This document shows, piece by piece, positions 8,409-17,258 of a stretch of DNA of 64,000 bases. Origin of the DNA: QYOJ01 sp964449285 (GTDB lineage: Bacteria; Bacteroidota; Bacteroidia; Bacteroidales; FEN-979); contig CAYUZX010000005.1 in assembly GCA_964449285.1 (NCBI GenBank), positions 12,645-76,644 of the forward strand. Reading direction: 5' to 3'. The position numbers and the translations under genes are program-made. A model generated the notes under the pieces. That model ran no database searches. It saw only the letters and a list, made by a program, of their open reading frames with translations, and was not told the DNA's origin. Numbering within the stretch: the first letter of the stretch is position 1; each line of letters starts with the position of its first letter.

Positions 8409-9674
8409 CTAGATGCCAAACGACTTATGTATCACCGTCTGCTTCGTATCAATTAACCCTGTCGGGTCCTTCACGCGAAATACAAACAACCCGTCAGGGA
8501 GATAGTCAATCTCGTAGCATCTGACAATGTATTCAGCGTCTTTGTTGATATTCTGGCGGAAGACAACCTGGCCGCGCATATTGGTGATCGTGAGTTCCAG
8601 AATCCCTGTATAAGGATGCCGCATCTTCAGGAAAAATCGGTAGAAAAATGGATTTGGCGATATTACAACGGGATTGCTGAACGGATCATCTTTAGGAATT
8701 GACTGGCGAACCATGGTGCCTGGGAAACTCTCCCAGAGGTCAAAAAGATACCCTTCAGCAGAGGTACCTGCTGCTATGTATCCTTTGTTGTTGATTACAA
8801 AACTTACTCCATAACCACGGCTGGATCCGGGAAACCGGTCAAGCTGGGTCCAGGTGTTCTGGATCGGATCAAACTCCCATATATCCCTGAGGGGACTGAA
8901 TGTGTAACTTATACCACCTATGATATACCCTTTCCCATTTACTGAAAATCCCATTGCTCCTGTGCGTGCATCCCCAGCCAAATCCTCCATACGCCTCCAT
9001 GTGTCGGTGGATGGTGTATACTCCCACCAGTCTTTCAGGTAGGCAGTACCATTGTTACCTAGCCCTATGTAAATTTTGTCATCGATCGCAAAAGCCGTGG
9101 CATAGCAACGACTGCTTCCGGGCAAGGAGGTCTTCTGCGCCCAGCTGTTGCTTACAGGATCATACTCCCAGAAGTCGTTTAACGCCCGCTCAGCCAAATC
9201 AAAACCGGTACCAATGTATCCGCGGTTACCTATAGTAACACCAACCGCCGACATCCTCCCTCGACCCGCCGGAAAAGTTGCACGGGTATTCCAGACATTG
9301 GCCCCCTGATCCCACTCGAGCATCTGGTAATTCAATCCATAAGATCCTCCTCCAGTGGTAATGTAAGCCTTGCTGCCAATCGAAAAAGCAGCACTCCCAC
9401 GAAGGGGAATCGGAAGGCTCGACTTAAAGGTCCAGGTGTTACTTCCCGGATCATACTCCTGGAGATCCTGTAAAAGATGGTCGCTCATCCCGTCAGTTCC
9501 GGTGGCAATATATCCTTTATCTCCAATGGAAAATCCAACAGTTTGCACCCGTGGAGGGGAGGCGAAATCCTGACGGTGAGCCCACGACGACTCCTGTGCA
9601 TGAATTGTGTCCATGCCAACTGCAAGCCAGATTCCAATCGCAACAAGAAAAATAGCAGATACCTTCAATACCAT
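8409..9674 (-). CDS. Secreted kelch-repeat beta-propeller protein with T9SS-type C-terminal domain
   Basis: This 421-residue protein has a signal peptide (ending IHAQ near 27) and six kelch repeats between about 35 and 325. Each has a glycine-rich strand such as GYIATG or GYIGTG followed by a motif of the type EYDPGSNTW. Six repeats suffice to close a beta-propeller. The last 85 residues start with VISPNPF and continue with LTITNMRGQVVF and YLPDGLFVFRV, as in the T9SS type A sorting domain, so export to the surface is likely. Binding partner unknown. Confidence 0.85.
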   Translation of the reverse strand: MVLKVSAIFLVAIGIWLAVGMDTIHAQESSWAHRQDFASPPRVQTVGFSIGDKGYIATGTDGMSDHLLQDLQEYDPGSNTWTFKSSLPIPLRGSAAFSIGSKAYITTGGGSYGLNYQMLEWDQGANVWNTRATFPAGRGRMSAVGVTIGNRGYIGTGFDLAERALNDFWEYDPVSNSWAQKTSLPGSSRCYATAFAIDDKIYIGLGNNGTAYLKDWWEYTPSTDTWRRMEDLAGDARTGAMGFSVNGKGYIIGGISYTFSPLRDIWEFDPIQNTWTQLDRFPGSSRGYGVSFVINNKGYIAAGTSAEGYLFDLWESFPGTMVRQSIPKDDPFSNPVVISPNPFFYRFFLKMRHPYTGILELTITNMRGQVVFRQNINKDAEYIVRCYEIDYLPDGLFVFRVKDPTGLIDTKQTVIHKSFGI

Positions 9675-9705
9675 ATCCGGGCAGTGATAATTGTGCCTTT
9701 GAAGA

Positions 9706-9713
9706 CAAATATA
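9706..9713 (-). promoter_or_regulatory. -7 element TATATTTG before the kelch gene
   Basis: Minus-strand TAnnTTTG match 31 bp upstream of ATG 9674. Confidence 0.5.
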
Positions 9714-9768
9714 AGATGAGAATATCTACGGTTAGGACAGGATTCAAGGACTTATGAACCGAGCATTG

Positions 9769-10332
9769 TTAATTCAGGGCGGGGTCGGGAGGGAAGTTGG
9801 CCCAGATAGCGTAATCGTTACCCATGTTTTTCAGGTAATTCGACCATAACTCTTCAGGATGATTGTTGATGACTTCATTGACAGACCCTTGCGACAACAC
9901 CCACGATTTTTCACCGATCTCCTGGTCAAGCTGGTTGGGATTCCATCCTGAATACCCCAGAAAAAAACGTATCTGATTCTCCCTCAGTTCACCAGCTTCC
10001 ATCAGGTCTCGGATCACTTCAATATTACCTCCCCAGAAGAGTCCATCCATGATTCGTAAACTGTTCTCAATGTGTGAAAGTGTGTGAATGAAAAAGATGC
10101 TGTCAGTCTTTACTGGCCCTCCCAGGTAAACCTGGTACTCAATTCCTGAAAACCCGCTAATCACCTCGTCAAGACGTATATCAATCGGCTTATTTACGAT
10201 CACCCCGAAAGTCCCCTCTTCATTGTGTTCGGCTAGCAAGACTACTGACTGACGAAAATAGAAGTCTTTCAGTGAAGGTTCCGATATCAGAATGATTCCC
10301 TGTTTTGGTTTGATGATCTGACGCCCTGTCAT
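9769..10332 (-). CDS. YqgE/AlgH family protein
   Basis: The product is 187 residues from the ATG at 10332 (MTGRQIIKPKQGIILIS); a further in-frame ATG at 10383 would add 17 unconserved residues. Family hallmarks are GIILISEPSLKD, FRQSVVLLAEHNEEGTFGV, NKPID, YLGGPV, and near the C-terminus FLGYSGWNPNQLDQEI. YqgE/AlgH is widespread, about 185 residues and of unclear biochemical function. The gene is divergent from murL with about 50 bp between starts. Confidence 0.9.
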   Translation of the reverse strand: MTGRQIIKPKQGIILISEPSLKDFYFRQSVVLLAEHNEEGTFGVIVNKPIDIRLDEVISGFSGIEYQVYLGGPVKTDSIFFIHTLSHIENSLRIMDGLFWGGNIEVIRDLMEAGELRENQIRFFLGYSGWNPNQLDQEIGEKSWVLSQGSVNEVINNHPEELWSNYLKNMGNDYAIWANFPPDPALN

Positions 10333-10386
10333 ATTCGAAAATTTGTTACATTTGCGAGAGCCTCCTAGCAAATATAATACCAATTC

Positions 10387-11850
10387 ATGGAGAAGTCAAA
10401 CCATCATGACAAATTCCTGCAACTAAGGGATGAATATCCTTTTTTTGTCTATGAAGGTTATGACTTTAGCTACTCTGGCCATGGGCTGGATATACGATTC
10501 TATTTCAACTTGTCCGACCGCTTTCAATTTGCCCCCACCATCTTTATCCCGCACAAAGAGTTTTTTATCCCTGAAGATGAGATCATGGAACTCATTCCCA
10601 ACCTGGTCTTTCACCTGGGACTGATCGAACTCATCAGTTATTGGAAAGCAGCCTGCCCGAAACAACTGATCATCAAGCCACATGCACTCACTATAGATCA
10701 AGTATCATGGTGGAAAAAGTGTTGGTTTAACGGCCTCGGAGAATTTTTTTTCCTCAACTCCATCTCCACAGATATAGAACGTTTCATTGATGTAAATGTT
10801 GCTTCTGAAGAACATCTCTCTCCGGTCCATTGCACCCTGAAACCCGATGTGATTGTTCCGGTAGGAGGGGGTAAAGACTCGATAGTAAGCCTTGAGATTT
10901 TACGGAAACTTCCGGGCGTCACACCCCTTATCCTTAACCCCCGTGGAGCAAGCGTGCATAGTATTTTCATGGCAGGATTCGCACACGCGGGAATGATCGG
11001 GATCAATCGTTCCATCGATCCGCTCCTCCTTCAACTTAATGATGAAGGGTTCCTCAACGGGCATACTCCTTTTTCGGCACTACTCTCCTTTATAAGCATC
11101 CTCTCAGCCGTCATCTCCGGGAAGAGATTCATCGCCCTCTCCAATGAATCCAGTGCTAACGAAACGACTATCCCCGGTTTACCGGTCAACCATCAGTACT
11201 CCAAGACATTCGAATTTGAGAAAGATTTCCGAGATTATGTGAGTAGATGGATTAGCCCCGAAATAAACTACTTCAGCCTCCTCAGGCCTCTCAACGAAAT
11301 CCAGATCGCCAGCATTTTTACGCGTTATCCCAACTATTTTCCCGTCTTTAAAAGCTGTAACGTAGGAAGCAAAGCCGATTCATGGTGCGGGAAATGTCCT
11401 AAATGCCTTTTTACCTGCATCTTGCTGGCACCATTTCTGAAACCCGATCAGCTGGTTGAGATCTTTCACAAAGACCTGCTCAACGACATTAGCCTGAAGT
11501 CAACCCTCGACCAGCTTACCGGAGTTACAACCGAAAAACCCTTTGAATGTGTGGGAACCATCTCCGAAGTGAACGCAGCCCTACAGGAAACCATAGAAAA
11601 TTATGGTGACAAACCCCTGCCATCTCTCCTCGAATACTATACTACATTGCCTTCCGGCGTCATTGCGAGCAGAAGTCACGAGCGAAGCGACGTGGATGCG
11701 AAGCAATCCCTTTCATCATTATACCCTTTCACTACTTCACCACTTCACCACTGCACCACAGCCTTTTCCTCCCTCCTCCACACCTGGAATCCGCATAATT
11801 TTCTTCCATCACGCTTTGAAGAGTTGTTGAAAGGAGCCCTCAATGGTTGA
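10387..11850 (+). CDS. murL: MurL: UDP-MurNAc-L-Ala-L-Glu epimerase
   Basis: A 487-residue protein matching the MurL family, which converts the terminal L-Glu of UDP-MurNAc-L-Ala-L-Glu to D-Glu. Visible features are SYWKAACP (near 84-91), GLGEFFFLNS (near 117-126), the ATP pyrophosphatase-type loop VPVGGGKDSIVS (158-169), ALSNESSANE (about 250-259), VNHQYSKTFEFE (about 267-278), YFSLLRPLNE (about 295-304) and a cysteine-rich segment with CGKCPKC (about 334-340). It overlaps the MurD-like ligase gene by 8 bp, the partner expected for this pathway. Residues 423-460 are an in-frame insert made of the palindromic element and Thr/His/Ser-rich word repeats. Confidence 0.88.
   Translation: MEKSNHHDKFLQLRDEYPFFVYEGYDFSYSGHGLDIRFYFNLSDRFQFAPTIFIPHKEFFIPEDEIMELIPNLVFHLGLIELISYWKAACPKQLIIKPHALTIDQVSWWKKCWFNGLGEFFFLNSISTDIERFIDVNVASEEHLSPVHCTLKPDVIVPVGGGKDSIVSLEILRKLPGVTPLILNPRGASVHSIFMAGFAHAGMIGINRSIDPLLLQLNDEGFLNGHTPFSALLSFISILSAVISGKRFIALSNESSANETTIPGLPVNHQYSKTFEFEKDFRDYVSRWISPEINYFSLLRPLNEIQIASIFTRYPNYFPVFKSCNVGSKADSWCGKCPKCLFTCILLAPFLKPDQLVEIFHKDLLNDISLKSTLDQLTGVTTEKPFECVGTISEVNAALQETIENYGDKPLPSLLEYYTTLPSGVIASRSHERSDVDAKQSLSSLYPFTTSPLHHCTTAFSSLLHTWNPHNFLPSRFEELLKGALNG
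11658..11709 (+). repeat. Palindromic element CGTCATTGCGAG...CGAAGCAATCC inside murL
   Basis: Begins CGTCATTGCGAG and ends GCGAAGCAATCC with an Arg/Ser-coding GAGCGAAGCGACG core. It is translated in frame within murL and is followed by iterated TTCACTACTTCACCACTTC words up to about 11760. A related copy lies in the DUF3352-like gene (14997-15044) and a more diverged one after the zinc-ribbon gene (51043-51096). Confidence 0.7.
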
Positions 11851-13291
11851 GTTGCTTCGACGGCGCCTGGAAGGAAAAAAACTTCTTCTGCTGGGCTTCG
11901 GCCGGGAAGGGGAGTCATCCTATCAGTTGATTCGAAAACTGTGGCCTCGTCAAAAAATCCGGATTGCCGATCGTAATCCCGAAGTGCCTCAAAAATCAGT
12001 CCTTCAAGATGATCAGAACGTTGAGTTCCTTTGCGGGGAAGATTACCTCGACGGATTGAATCGGTTCGACCTGATCCTGAAGTCTCCCGGCATCTCACTG
12101 GCAAAGCTGAAAGATCCGGTCGATGCATTACGGATCACCTCCCAGACAGATATTTTCCTCGAGGCTTTTGCCCGACAAACCACTGGGATTACAGGTACCA
12201 AAGGGAAGAGTACCACCAGCAGCCTCATTACCCACATACTCTCCATCGATGGGAGAGACACGGTTCTGCTCGGGAATATTGGTACCCCTGCCTGGCACTT
12301 TCTCGACAGGATCACGCCCCAAACTCTGATCGTCGACGAACTCTCCTCGCACCAACTTGAATATATTCGCCGTGGTCCACATATCGCACTGCTCCTGAAT
12401 ATCTTCGAGGAACACCTGGATGCTTACGCTTCCTACTACGACTACCAGAGGGCCAAAATGAAGATCACAACAACTCAGTCAGTTGGCGATTTCCTGCTCT
12501 ATAACGCCGACGACCCCATCATTGTAAAACACATCCAGACCATTCATTCTCAACCCCCACTTTCCTCAATACCCTCACCACCCTCACCACTCTCACGACC
12601 CCAACTTATTCCCCTCTCGCTGCATCAGCAATCCGGCATTGGCGCTTTCGGGCAAAATGGTGAACTTGTCATCAGAGTCCCCGGGCGGGACGAACTTGTC
12701 GTTCGCGAATTTCACAACCGCTACCTGAAAGGGGAACACAACCTCCGCAATATCATGGCAGCAGTCACCGCATGCTGGCTTCAGGGTTCTGGCGAAGAGG
12801 CGATCCTTGATGGACTGGCTTCATTTAAGGGCCTGGCTCACCGTATGGAATACCTGGGAAATTACCACGATATCAACTGGGTGAATGACTCCATCGCTAC
12901 GATCCCTGAAGCCTGCATCGCTGCCATGCAGTCCCTTCCAGATGTGGATACTCTCATCCTGGGAGGATTCGACCGGGGAATAAGTTACAAGCCATTCACC
13001 GATTTCCTGGTTCAATCACCCGTACGTACGCTGATCCTCATTGGAGACGCAGGCCGGAGGATTGGCAACGAAATAGAAACGATTGACAAAACAATAAATA
13101 CCAAAAAAAATCTGTTTTATATCAACCGGTTCGACCACTTTCTGCCACTCGCGCTGGAACATACCCGGTCGGGAGCAACTTGCTTACTCTCTCCGGCGGC
13201 CTCCAGCTACGACGAATTCCGCAGCTTCGAGGAACGAGGCTTCCGCTTCCGCCAACTGATAACAGGAGAAGGGATGAAAAACGAGGGATGA
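11843..13291 (+). CDS. murD2: MurD-type ligase, probably MurD2 (UDP-MurNAc-L-Ala:L-Glu ligase)
   Basis: A 482-residue Mur ligase with the ATP loop GITGTKGKSTTSS (near 114-126), the MurD block VDELSSHQLE, NIFEEHLDAY, ILGGFDRGISYKPF and the C-terminal LLSPAASSYDEFRSFEERG. All domains are present. It overlaps murL by 8 bp, so by analogy with the Xanthomonas pair it should add L-Glu, not D-Glu, to UDP-MurNAc-L-Ala. That specificity is inferred from context, not from a diagnostic residue. Around residues 234-258 a Pro/Ser-rich loop is coded by iterated CCCTCACCA words, and the last residues (GEGMKNEG) come from the GGATGAAAA/GACGAAGGACG word array. Confidence 0.82.
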   Translation: MVELLRRRLEGKKLLLLGFGREGESSYQLIRKLWPRQKIRIADRNPEVPQKSVLQDDQNVEFLCGEDYLDGLNRFDLILKSPGISLAKLKDPVDALRITSQTDIFLEAFARQTTGITGTKGKSTTSSLITHILSIDGRDTVLLGNIGTPAWHFLDRITPQTLIVDELSSHQLEYIRRGPHIALLLNIFEEHLDAYASYYDYQRAKMKITTTQSVGDFLLYNADDPIIVKHIQTIHSQPPLSSIPSPPSPLSRPQLIPLSLHQQSGIGAFGQNGELVIRVPGRDELVVREFHNRYLKGEHNLRNIMAAVTACWLQGSGEEAILDGLASFKGLAHRMEYLGNYHDINWVNDSIATIPEACIAAMQSLPDVDTLILGGFDRGISYKPFTDFLVQSPVRTLILIGDAGRRIGNEIETIDKTINTKKNLFYINRFDHFLPLALEHTRSGATCLLSPAASSYDEFRSFEERGFRFRQLITGEGMKNEG

Positions 13292-13328
13292 AAGACGAAG
13301 GACGAAAGACAACCGCAATTTATTGCGG
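13270..13328 (+). repeat. Iterated GACGAAGGACGAAAGAC word and small hairpin at the murD2 end
   Basis: The stretch GGGATGAAAAACGAGGGATG continues into GACGAAGGACGAAAGAC. The reverse complement of the same word (CGTCCTTCGTCTTTCGTC) recurs in aroA near 39707, and a TACTTTGTCTTTCG version lies near 46225. It is followed by a perfect hairpin CCGCAA-TTTA-TTGCGG (13313-13328) with no T-run. Confidence 0.6.
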
Positions 13329-13362
13329 CTCAACCAGTAACCCCGAATCCAAACCCGAAATT

Positions 13363-14331
13363 ATGAATTCGCTATTTCGCTACCTCGCTTCTTCACTACC
13401 TCGCTATCTTGCTATAATCTTACTCTTCTCATCCTTCTCAATCAAGGCTCAATCCTCTTACGAGGAACAGGTCCGTGCCTACATCGATGCCTACAAGGGA
13501 ATTGTGATCCAGGATATGCGCACCTATGGTATCCCTGCAAGCATCAAGCTCGCCCAGGCAATTCTTGAGTCAAGAGCAGGTCAGAGCAAACTTGCCATGG
13601 AAGCTAACAACCACTTCGGGATCAAGTGTCACAACGAATGGACAGGGAAAACCTATCGGATGGATGACGATACACCTGAGGAATGCTTCAGGAAATACGA
13701 TAACGCCGTGGAATCATTTCACGACCACTCCGAGTTCCTCACCACCCGCAATCGTTATCAGTTCCTATTTTCGATCGATGTCCAAAACTACAAAGCATGG
13801 GCTTACGGACTGAAAACCGCCGGATATGCGACCAATCCGAAATACCCCGACCTACTGATCACTATCATCGAACGCTACTCGCTCGATCAGTACGATCTCC
13901 CCGAAGGAGCTATCGTGGCTGTGGTTACTACACAAGCGGACGAAAACCTGATGGAGGCTTACCGTTCGCTATTAACATACTTTGCACCTGGTCCGAACGG
14001 CCGAAAAGTATATATCAACAACCATGTCCAGTGCACAATCGCTCTCGGTAATGATGACCTCCTGAAGATCGCCCGCGATTTTCGGCTGAAGGCTTCCGAC
14101 TTGATAGCATTCAATGACTTGAACCGGGCTGGAGGAATACGGCCCGGACAGGTAGTCTACCTTGAGAAAAAGAAACGAAAAGCGACACAAAAAGTTCATG
14201 TGGTCGGAAACAACCAAACCATGTGGGAGATTTCCCAGGTCTACGGAATCCGCATCGATAACCTCTATCGCAAAAATCTCCTCCCCGAAGGCTACGAGCC
14301 CCCTGCCGGAAAAGTGCTAAGATTGAGGTAG
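13363..14331 (+). CDS. Secreted GH73 glucosaminidase with two LysM domains
   Basis: The mature protein (322 residues from ATG 13363) cleaves the glycan of peptidoglycan. A signal peptide (1-29, ending IKAQ) precedes a GH73/FlgJ-type domain at about 32-175 with catalytic Glu69 in AQAILESRAGQSKLA, NNHFGIKCH and the GYATNPKYPDLL block. Two LysM peptidoglycan-binding modules follow (about 217-268 and 277-321). Upstream in-frame ATGs inside murD2 give no signal peptide and are rejected. The coding DNA of the signal peptide contains the dispersed word TTCACTACCTCGCTA (RYLASSLPRYLA). It follows the murL-murD2 pair by 71 bp and fits a wall-metabolism role. Confidence 0.87.
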   Translation: MNSLFRYLASSLPRYLAIILLFSSFSIKAQSSYEEQVRAYIDAYKGIVIQDMRTYGIPASIKLAQAILESRAGQSKLAMEANNHFGIKCHNEWTGKTYRMDDDTPEECFRKYDNAVESFHDHSEFLTTRNRYQFLFSIDVQNYKAWAYGLKTAGYATNPKYPDLLITIIERYSLDQYDLPEGAIVAVVTTQADENLMEAYRSLLTYFAPGPNGRKVYINNHVQCTIALGNDDLLKIARDFRLKASDLIAFNDLNRAGGIRPGQVVYLEKKKRKATQKVHVVGNNQTMWEISQVYGIRIDNLYRKNLLPEGYEPPAGKVLRLR

Positions 14332-14393
14332 AATTTTTATAGCCCCAAATCCCGTACTTCCTAAACTTTCTCTTTCTGGGTATTCGGAAGAGG

Positions 14394-17222
14394 CTAGGGA
14401 GGAGTCATTATCCTAAAGCCCTTCACAACCCTTCCTGCCCCAATTACCAGGCACAGGTTTTTCGTATGCTCCAGGGGGCCGATATCAAACGGAGTGGTCC
14501 CCTTAACCCCCGACTCAATCTCTACATATCCCTGCTTTTCAAACAGGAACACTTCATTGGTAGTGCGAGATGTGAATCCGATATAGGTCGTGCCGTCGAC
14601 CGTTTTCACCAGACTCGGCGGAGAAACATCGTGCCGGAATGAGTAAAAATAGATCAGTTTGAAAAACCGGTCGTAATAATAGAGCGTGTTGTTGTCGAAA
14701 AAGATAAACTCTGGTGTGCCGTCTCCCAATATATCTTCATACAGAAAATGGTGATCTGCCGAAAACGTATTAAAACTGACCTCGCTCACATGGCCACTCT
14801 CCCCTAGATAGGCCACATTCCCATTTAGATCGGTAGTTAACCATGGAGCTTTTGAGTTGGTTCGGTTCAGGTAAAATTCGGAGTTTGGCGAGTTGGCAAA
14901 CCCTTTCTTCGGCGTTAACTTCTTCACCCCAATGCCATCCATAATCAACATCCTCCCACTCTTCATTGTTACTACTAATGCAAGTGCGGCGCCATTGTCA
15001 TTGAGAGGAGCGGAGCGACGAAGAGACCTCCCGTCTCCTCTCAACACCTTCACTGGCATCACTACCTCCTCCTCCACCTCTGGCGACTTCCAACGTTCCG
15101 ATAGCAACCCGTTCAGATCGAAACTATAGATTCGGTTGTTCCTGAAAGCGATCACCACCTGGAACTCTCCAGGAGAGCCGGAGTAAATTGAGCCTGTTGG
15201 TGAAGCTGTTGAGGAAAGGATAGATGGCGTGATGACGGATAAGCCGTTGGAAGCACGTGCCGGGAACTTCATCGGGAAACGCTTGGCAAGTTTCCCATCA
15301 CTGCGGATCAGGTAAAGATGATTCTCGGTATTGAAGAGGTAAAACAATGAGTCGTTTCCGGTCAGCATAATCTGGTGGAAACTCCCCAGAACCCGGCTAT
15401 AGAGCTTCTGCTTCCACACGATTTGCCCGCTCCGGTCAATTTTATAAAGGGTGTTCATGGTGTCGGTTACCAGAACAGCAAAGGTATCTCCGGTTCCGGC
15501 AAGGAGGATCTGCGGGATTCCCGATACCAGGGTGTCGAGTGTCGCCTGCCATACCAATGGACCCTCTTCCGCACTTTTAGGATTGAAACGGACTTGTAAG
15601 CTGGTGTAAAACATTCCTTCCTCTGCCGAGAGTTGCATGGTGACCGATTGAAATTTTTTGAGGGAATCGAGGATGGGGAGGAAGAGCGAACGGTATTCGT
15701 CGGCAAGTACTTCAGGAAGCGCATCGATGAGATGCCTGGAGTTGCTGTAGAAGGATATGTTGGCCTGAGCAGAAATTTTATCTGAGATCTCCTGGTAAAG
15801 CTTACTCTCCGTTAGAAATTCTCCTTGGAGGCTATTATGGATGAACAGTTTCAATACCTCTTCATCGTGTGCAAAGCACACGTAATCCCCGGTAATGGTG
15901 AAAAAGGTGAGGTCGGACTGCTCAAACAGGGGACTCAGCCAGATGTTGAGGGCATCCGAGAGGCTGGTGCGGTAGATCGGCACTCCATTATGGAGCGTCG
16001 AATCAGTTTTTCCCCCGGTGATTCGTGAGAGGGTCAGAAGGCTTTTTCGAGCTGAATCAGCATTTGTGGTCTGAAGGATCGTTACAGGGGAGATTTTTCC
16101 ATCCCTGGTTGTTGTCTGGATCCAGCTCCGGCCCATCTGCCTTCCAATCCATGGATCCAAGAAGAGGCGGACAACAGTACCATACTGGTCATTCAGTTCA
16201 GCAAAAATGTCAATATCATCAGCCGAAAAGACAGCTCGCTGAAGCCGGAACTGCCACCGCTGGAAATACTCAGGATATCCTATCAGGGCATAGATGAGAT
16301 AAGCCTGGGTGCTGGAAGGCAGGATGTTCGTCATCGTTAATGGGAGTGGAACCTGGTCGCTCATCAGAGCCAGTGTTTGCATGGCGCTGTCGGAAGCAAT
16401 CGTAAACCCGGTAAACAGCAATTCATCCTTTTTGAGATACAGGTCCAGCCCGCTCCAGTCAGCATAACGGGCAAATTTGACCAGCCCTTTGTTATGTGTC
16501 TCCTTAACTCCCTTCCATAATGCAAGAGAAAGATAGGGGAAGTTAATATAGACGTTGGCATCTACTTTTTTCCCTGTGGTTGAGGCAACCGTGCTGAAGC
16601 CTTTCATCACTGAAACCGGTGTATTTAACGATAGTTGGTCGATTGCCCGCTTCACCAGGGCATCTGTGAAACTGAAAATACATACCCCTTCCCAAACTGA
16701 AACAACAAGCACGCTTCTCAGGTTCTCAAAATGGATCCGGTAGATCTGGGTCCGGCCGTAGGGGCTCTGTAGAACGGTCACCTTACCGGGATAGTGCCCC
16801 TCGATAAATGAGACAAAAGAACTTCCATCTAAGGATGCCGGGACAGGCATAAGGAAGAGAGGATCAAACTTAGCCCGGCTGTGGAGTGAGAGCGTAATGG
16901 TAAGCGGGGAGTCTTTCAGGATCTCCCGGATATCCGGGCTCCAGCGCGACATGGAATCGATCAGCAGGAGTTGTTCCTGGATAGGTTTTATCCCGGGGTA
17001 TTTAAAAAACTCCTTCCAGATGAGGCTGTTATGAGTCAGTTCGCCCAGTAGCCCCAGCGGATTGTTCACATGGATGATGAGCGCAGTGCGATCGGGGATT
17101 GCCTGTACAGGATCTTTGGCAGGACGATCCACGGATACATAGAGCAGATATCCGAGAAAGGGGATTCCCACTGCCAGTATCACGATGAGTGTAATCTGAA
17201 ATATATGCCTGATGATCCTCAT
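14394..17222 (-). CDS. DUF3352-like membrane-anchored protein with C-terminal beta-propeller
   Basis: This 942-residue protein has one N-terminal membrane anchor (about 7-30), then a long periplasmic region beginning with VDRPAKDPVQAIPDRTALII, as in Bacteroidota proteins annotated DUF3352. The second half (about 560-940) contains PQQ/WD-like strands such as LYKIDRSGQIVWKQKLYS and NHLYLIRSDGKLAKRFP, a likely beta-propeller. The segment around VLRGDGRSLRRSAPLNDNGA is coded by a dispersed palindromic repeat (14997-15044). No catalytic motif is seen and the function is unknown. A -7 box lies just upstream at 17251-17258. Confidence 0.7.
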   Translation of the reverse strand: MRIIRHIFQITLIVILAVGIPFLGYLLYVSVDRPAKDPVQAIPDRTALIIHVNNPLGLLGELTHNSLIWKEFFKYPGIKPIQEQLLLIDSMSRWSPDIREILKDSPLTITLSLHSRAKFDPLFLMPVPASLDGSSFVSFIEGHYPGKVTVLQSPYGRTQIYRIHFENLRSVLVVSVWEGVCIFSFTDALVKRAIDQLSLNTPVSVMKGFSTVASTTGKKVDANVYINFPYLSLALWKGVKETHNKGLVKFARYADWSGLDLYLKKDELLFTGFTIASDSAMQTLALMSDQVPLPLTMTNILPSSTQAYLIYALIGYPEYFQRWQFRLQRAVFSADDIDIFAELNDQYGTVVRLFLDPWIGRQMGRSWIQTTTRDGKISPVTILQTTNADSARKSLLTLSRITGGKTDSTLHNGVPIYRTSLSDALNIWLSPLFEQSDLTFFTITGDYVCFAHDEEVLKLFIHNSLQGEFLTESKLYQEISDKISAQANISFYSNSRHLIDALPEVLADEYRSLFLPILDSLKKFQSVTMQLSAEEGMFYTSLQVRFNPKSAEEGPLVWQATLDTLVSGIPQILLAGTGDTFAVLVTDTMNTLYKIDRSGQIVWKQKLYSRVLGSFHQIMLTGNDSLFYLFNTENHLYLIRSDGKLAKRFPMKFPARASNGLSVITPSILSSTASPTGSIYSGSPGEFQVVIAFRNNRIYSFDLNGLLSERWKSPEVEEEVVMPVKVLRGDGRSLRRSAPLNDNGAALALVVTMKSGRMLIMDGIGVKKLTPKKGFANSPNSEFYLNRTNSKAPWLTTDLNGNVAYLGESGHVSEVSFNTFSADHHFLYEDILGDGTPEFIFFDNNTLYYYDRFFKLIYFYSFRHDVSPPSLVKTVDGTTYIGFTSRTTNEVFLFEKQGYVEIESGVKGTTPFDIGPLEHTKNLCLVIGAGRVVKGFRIMTPP
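14997..15044 (+). repeat. Palindromic element inside the DUF3352-like gene
   Basis: Begins GTCATTGAGAGGAGCGGAG and contains a perfect 10-bp inverted repeat, TTGAGAGGAG (15001-15010) with CTCCTCTCAA (15035-15044). Related to the element in murL (GTCATTG...GAGCGAAGCGACG). It is translated in frame on the minus strand. Confidence 0.65.
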
Positions 17223-17250
17223 CCTTGTGGCTGATGGTAGAAAGGTTGAA

Positions 17251-17258
17251 CAAAGGTA
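17251..17258 (-). promoter_or_regulatory. -7 element TACCTTTG before the DUF3352-like gene
   Basis: Perfect minus-strand TAnnTTTG, 29 bp before ATG 17222 and directly next to the rnhB stop codon. Confidence 0.6.

Noticed and set aside
10333..10383. Upstream start for the YqgE gene
   Set aside because: Adds 17 residues with no conservation; the ATG at 10332 matches the family start.
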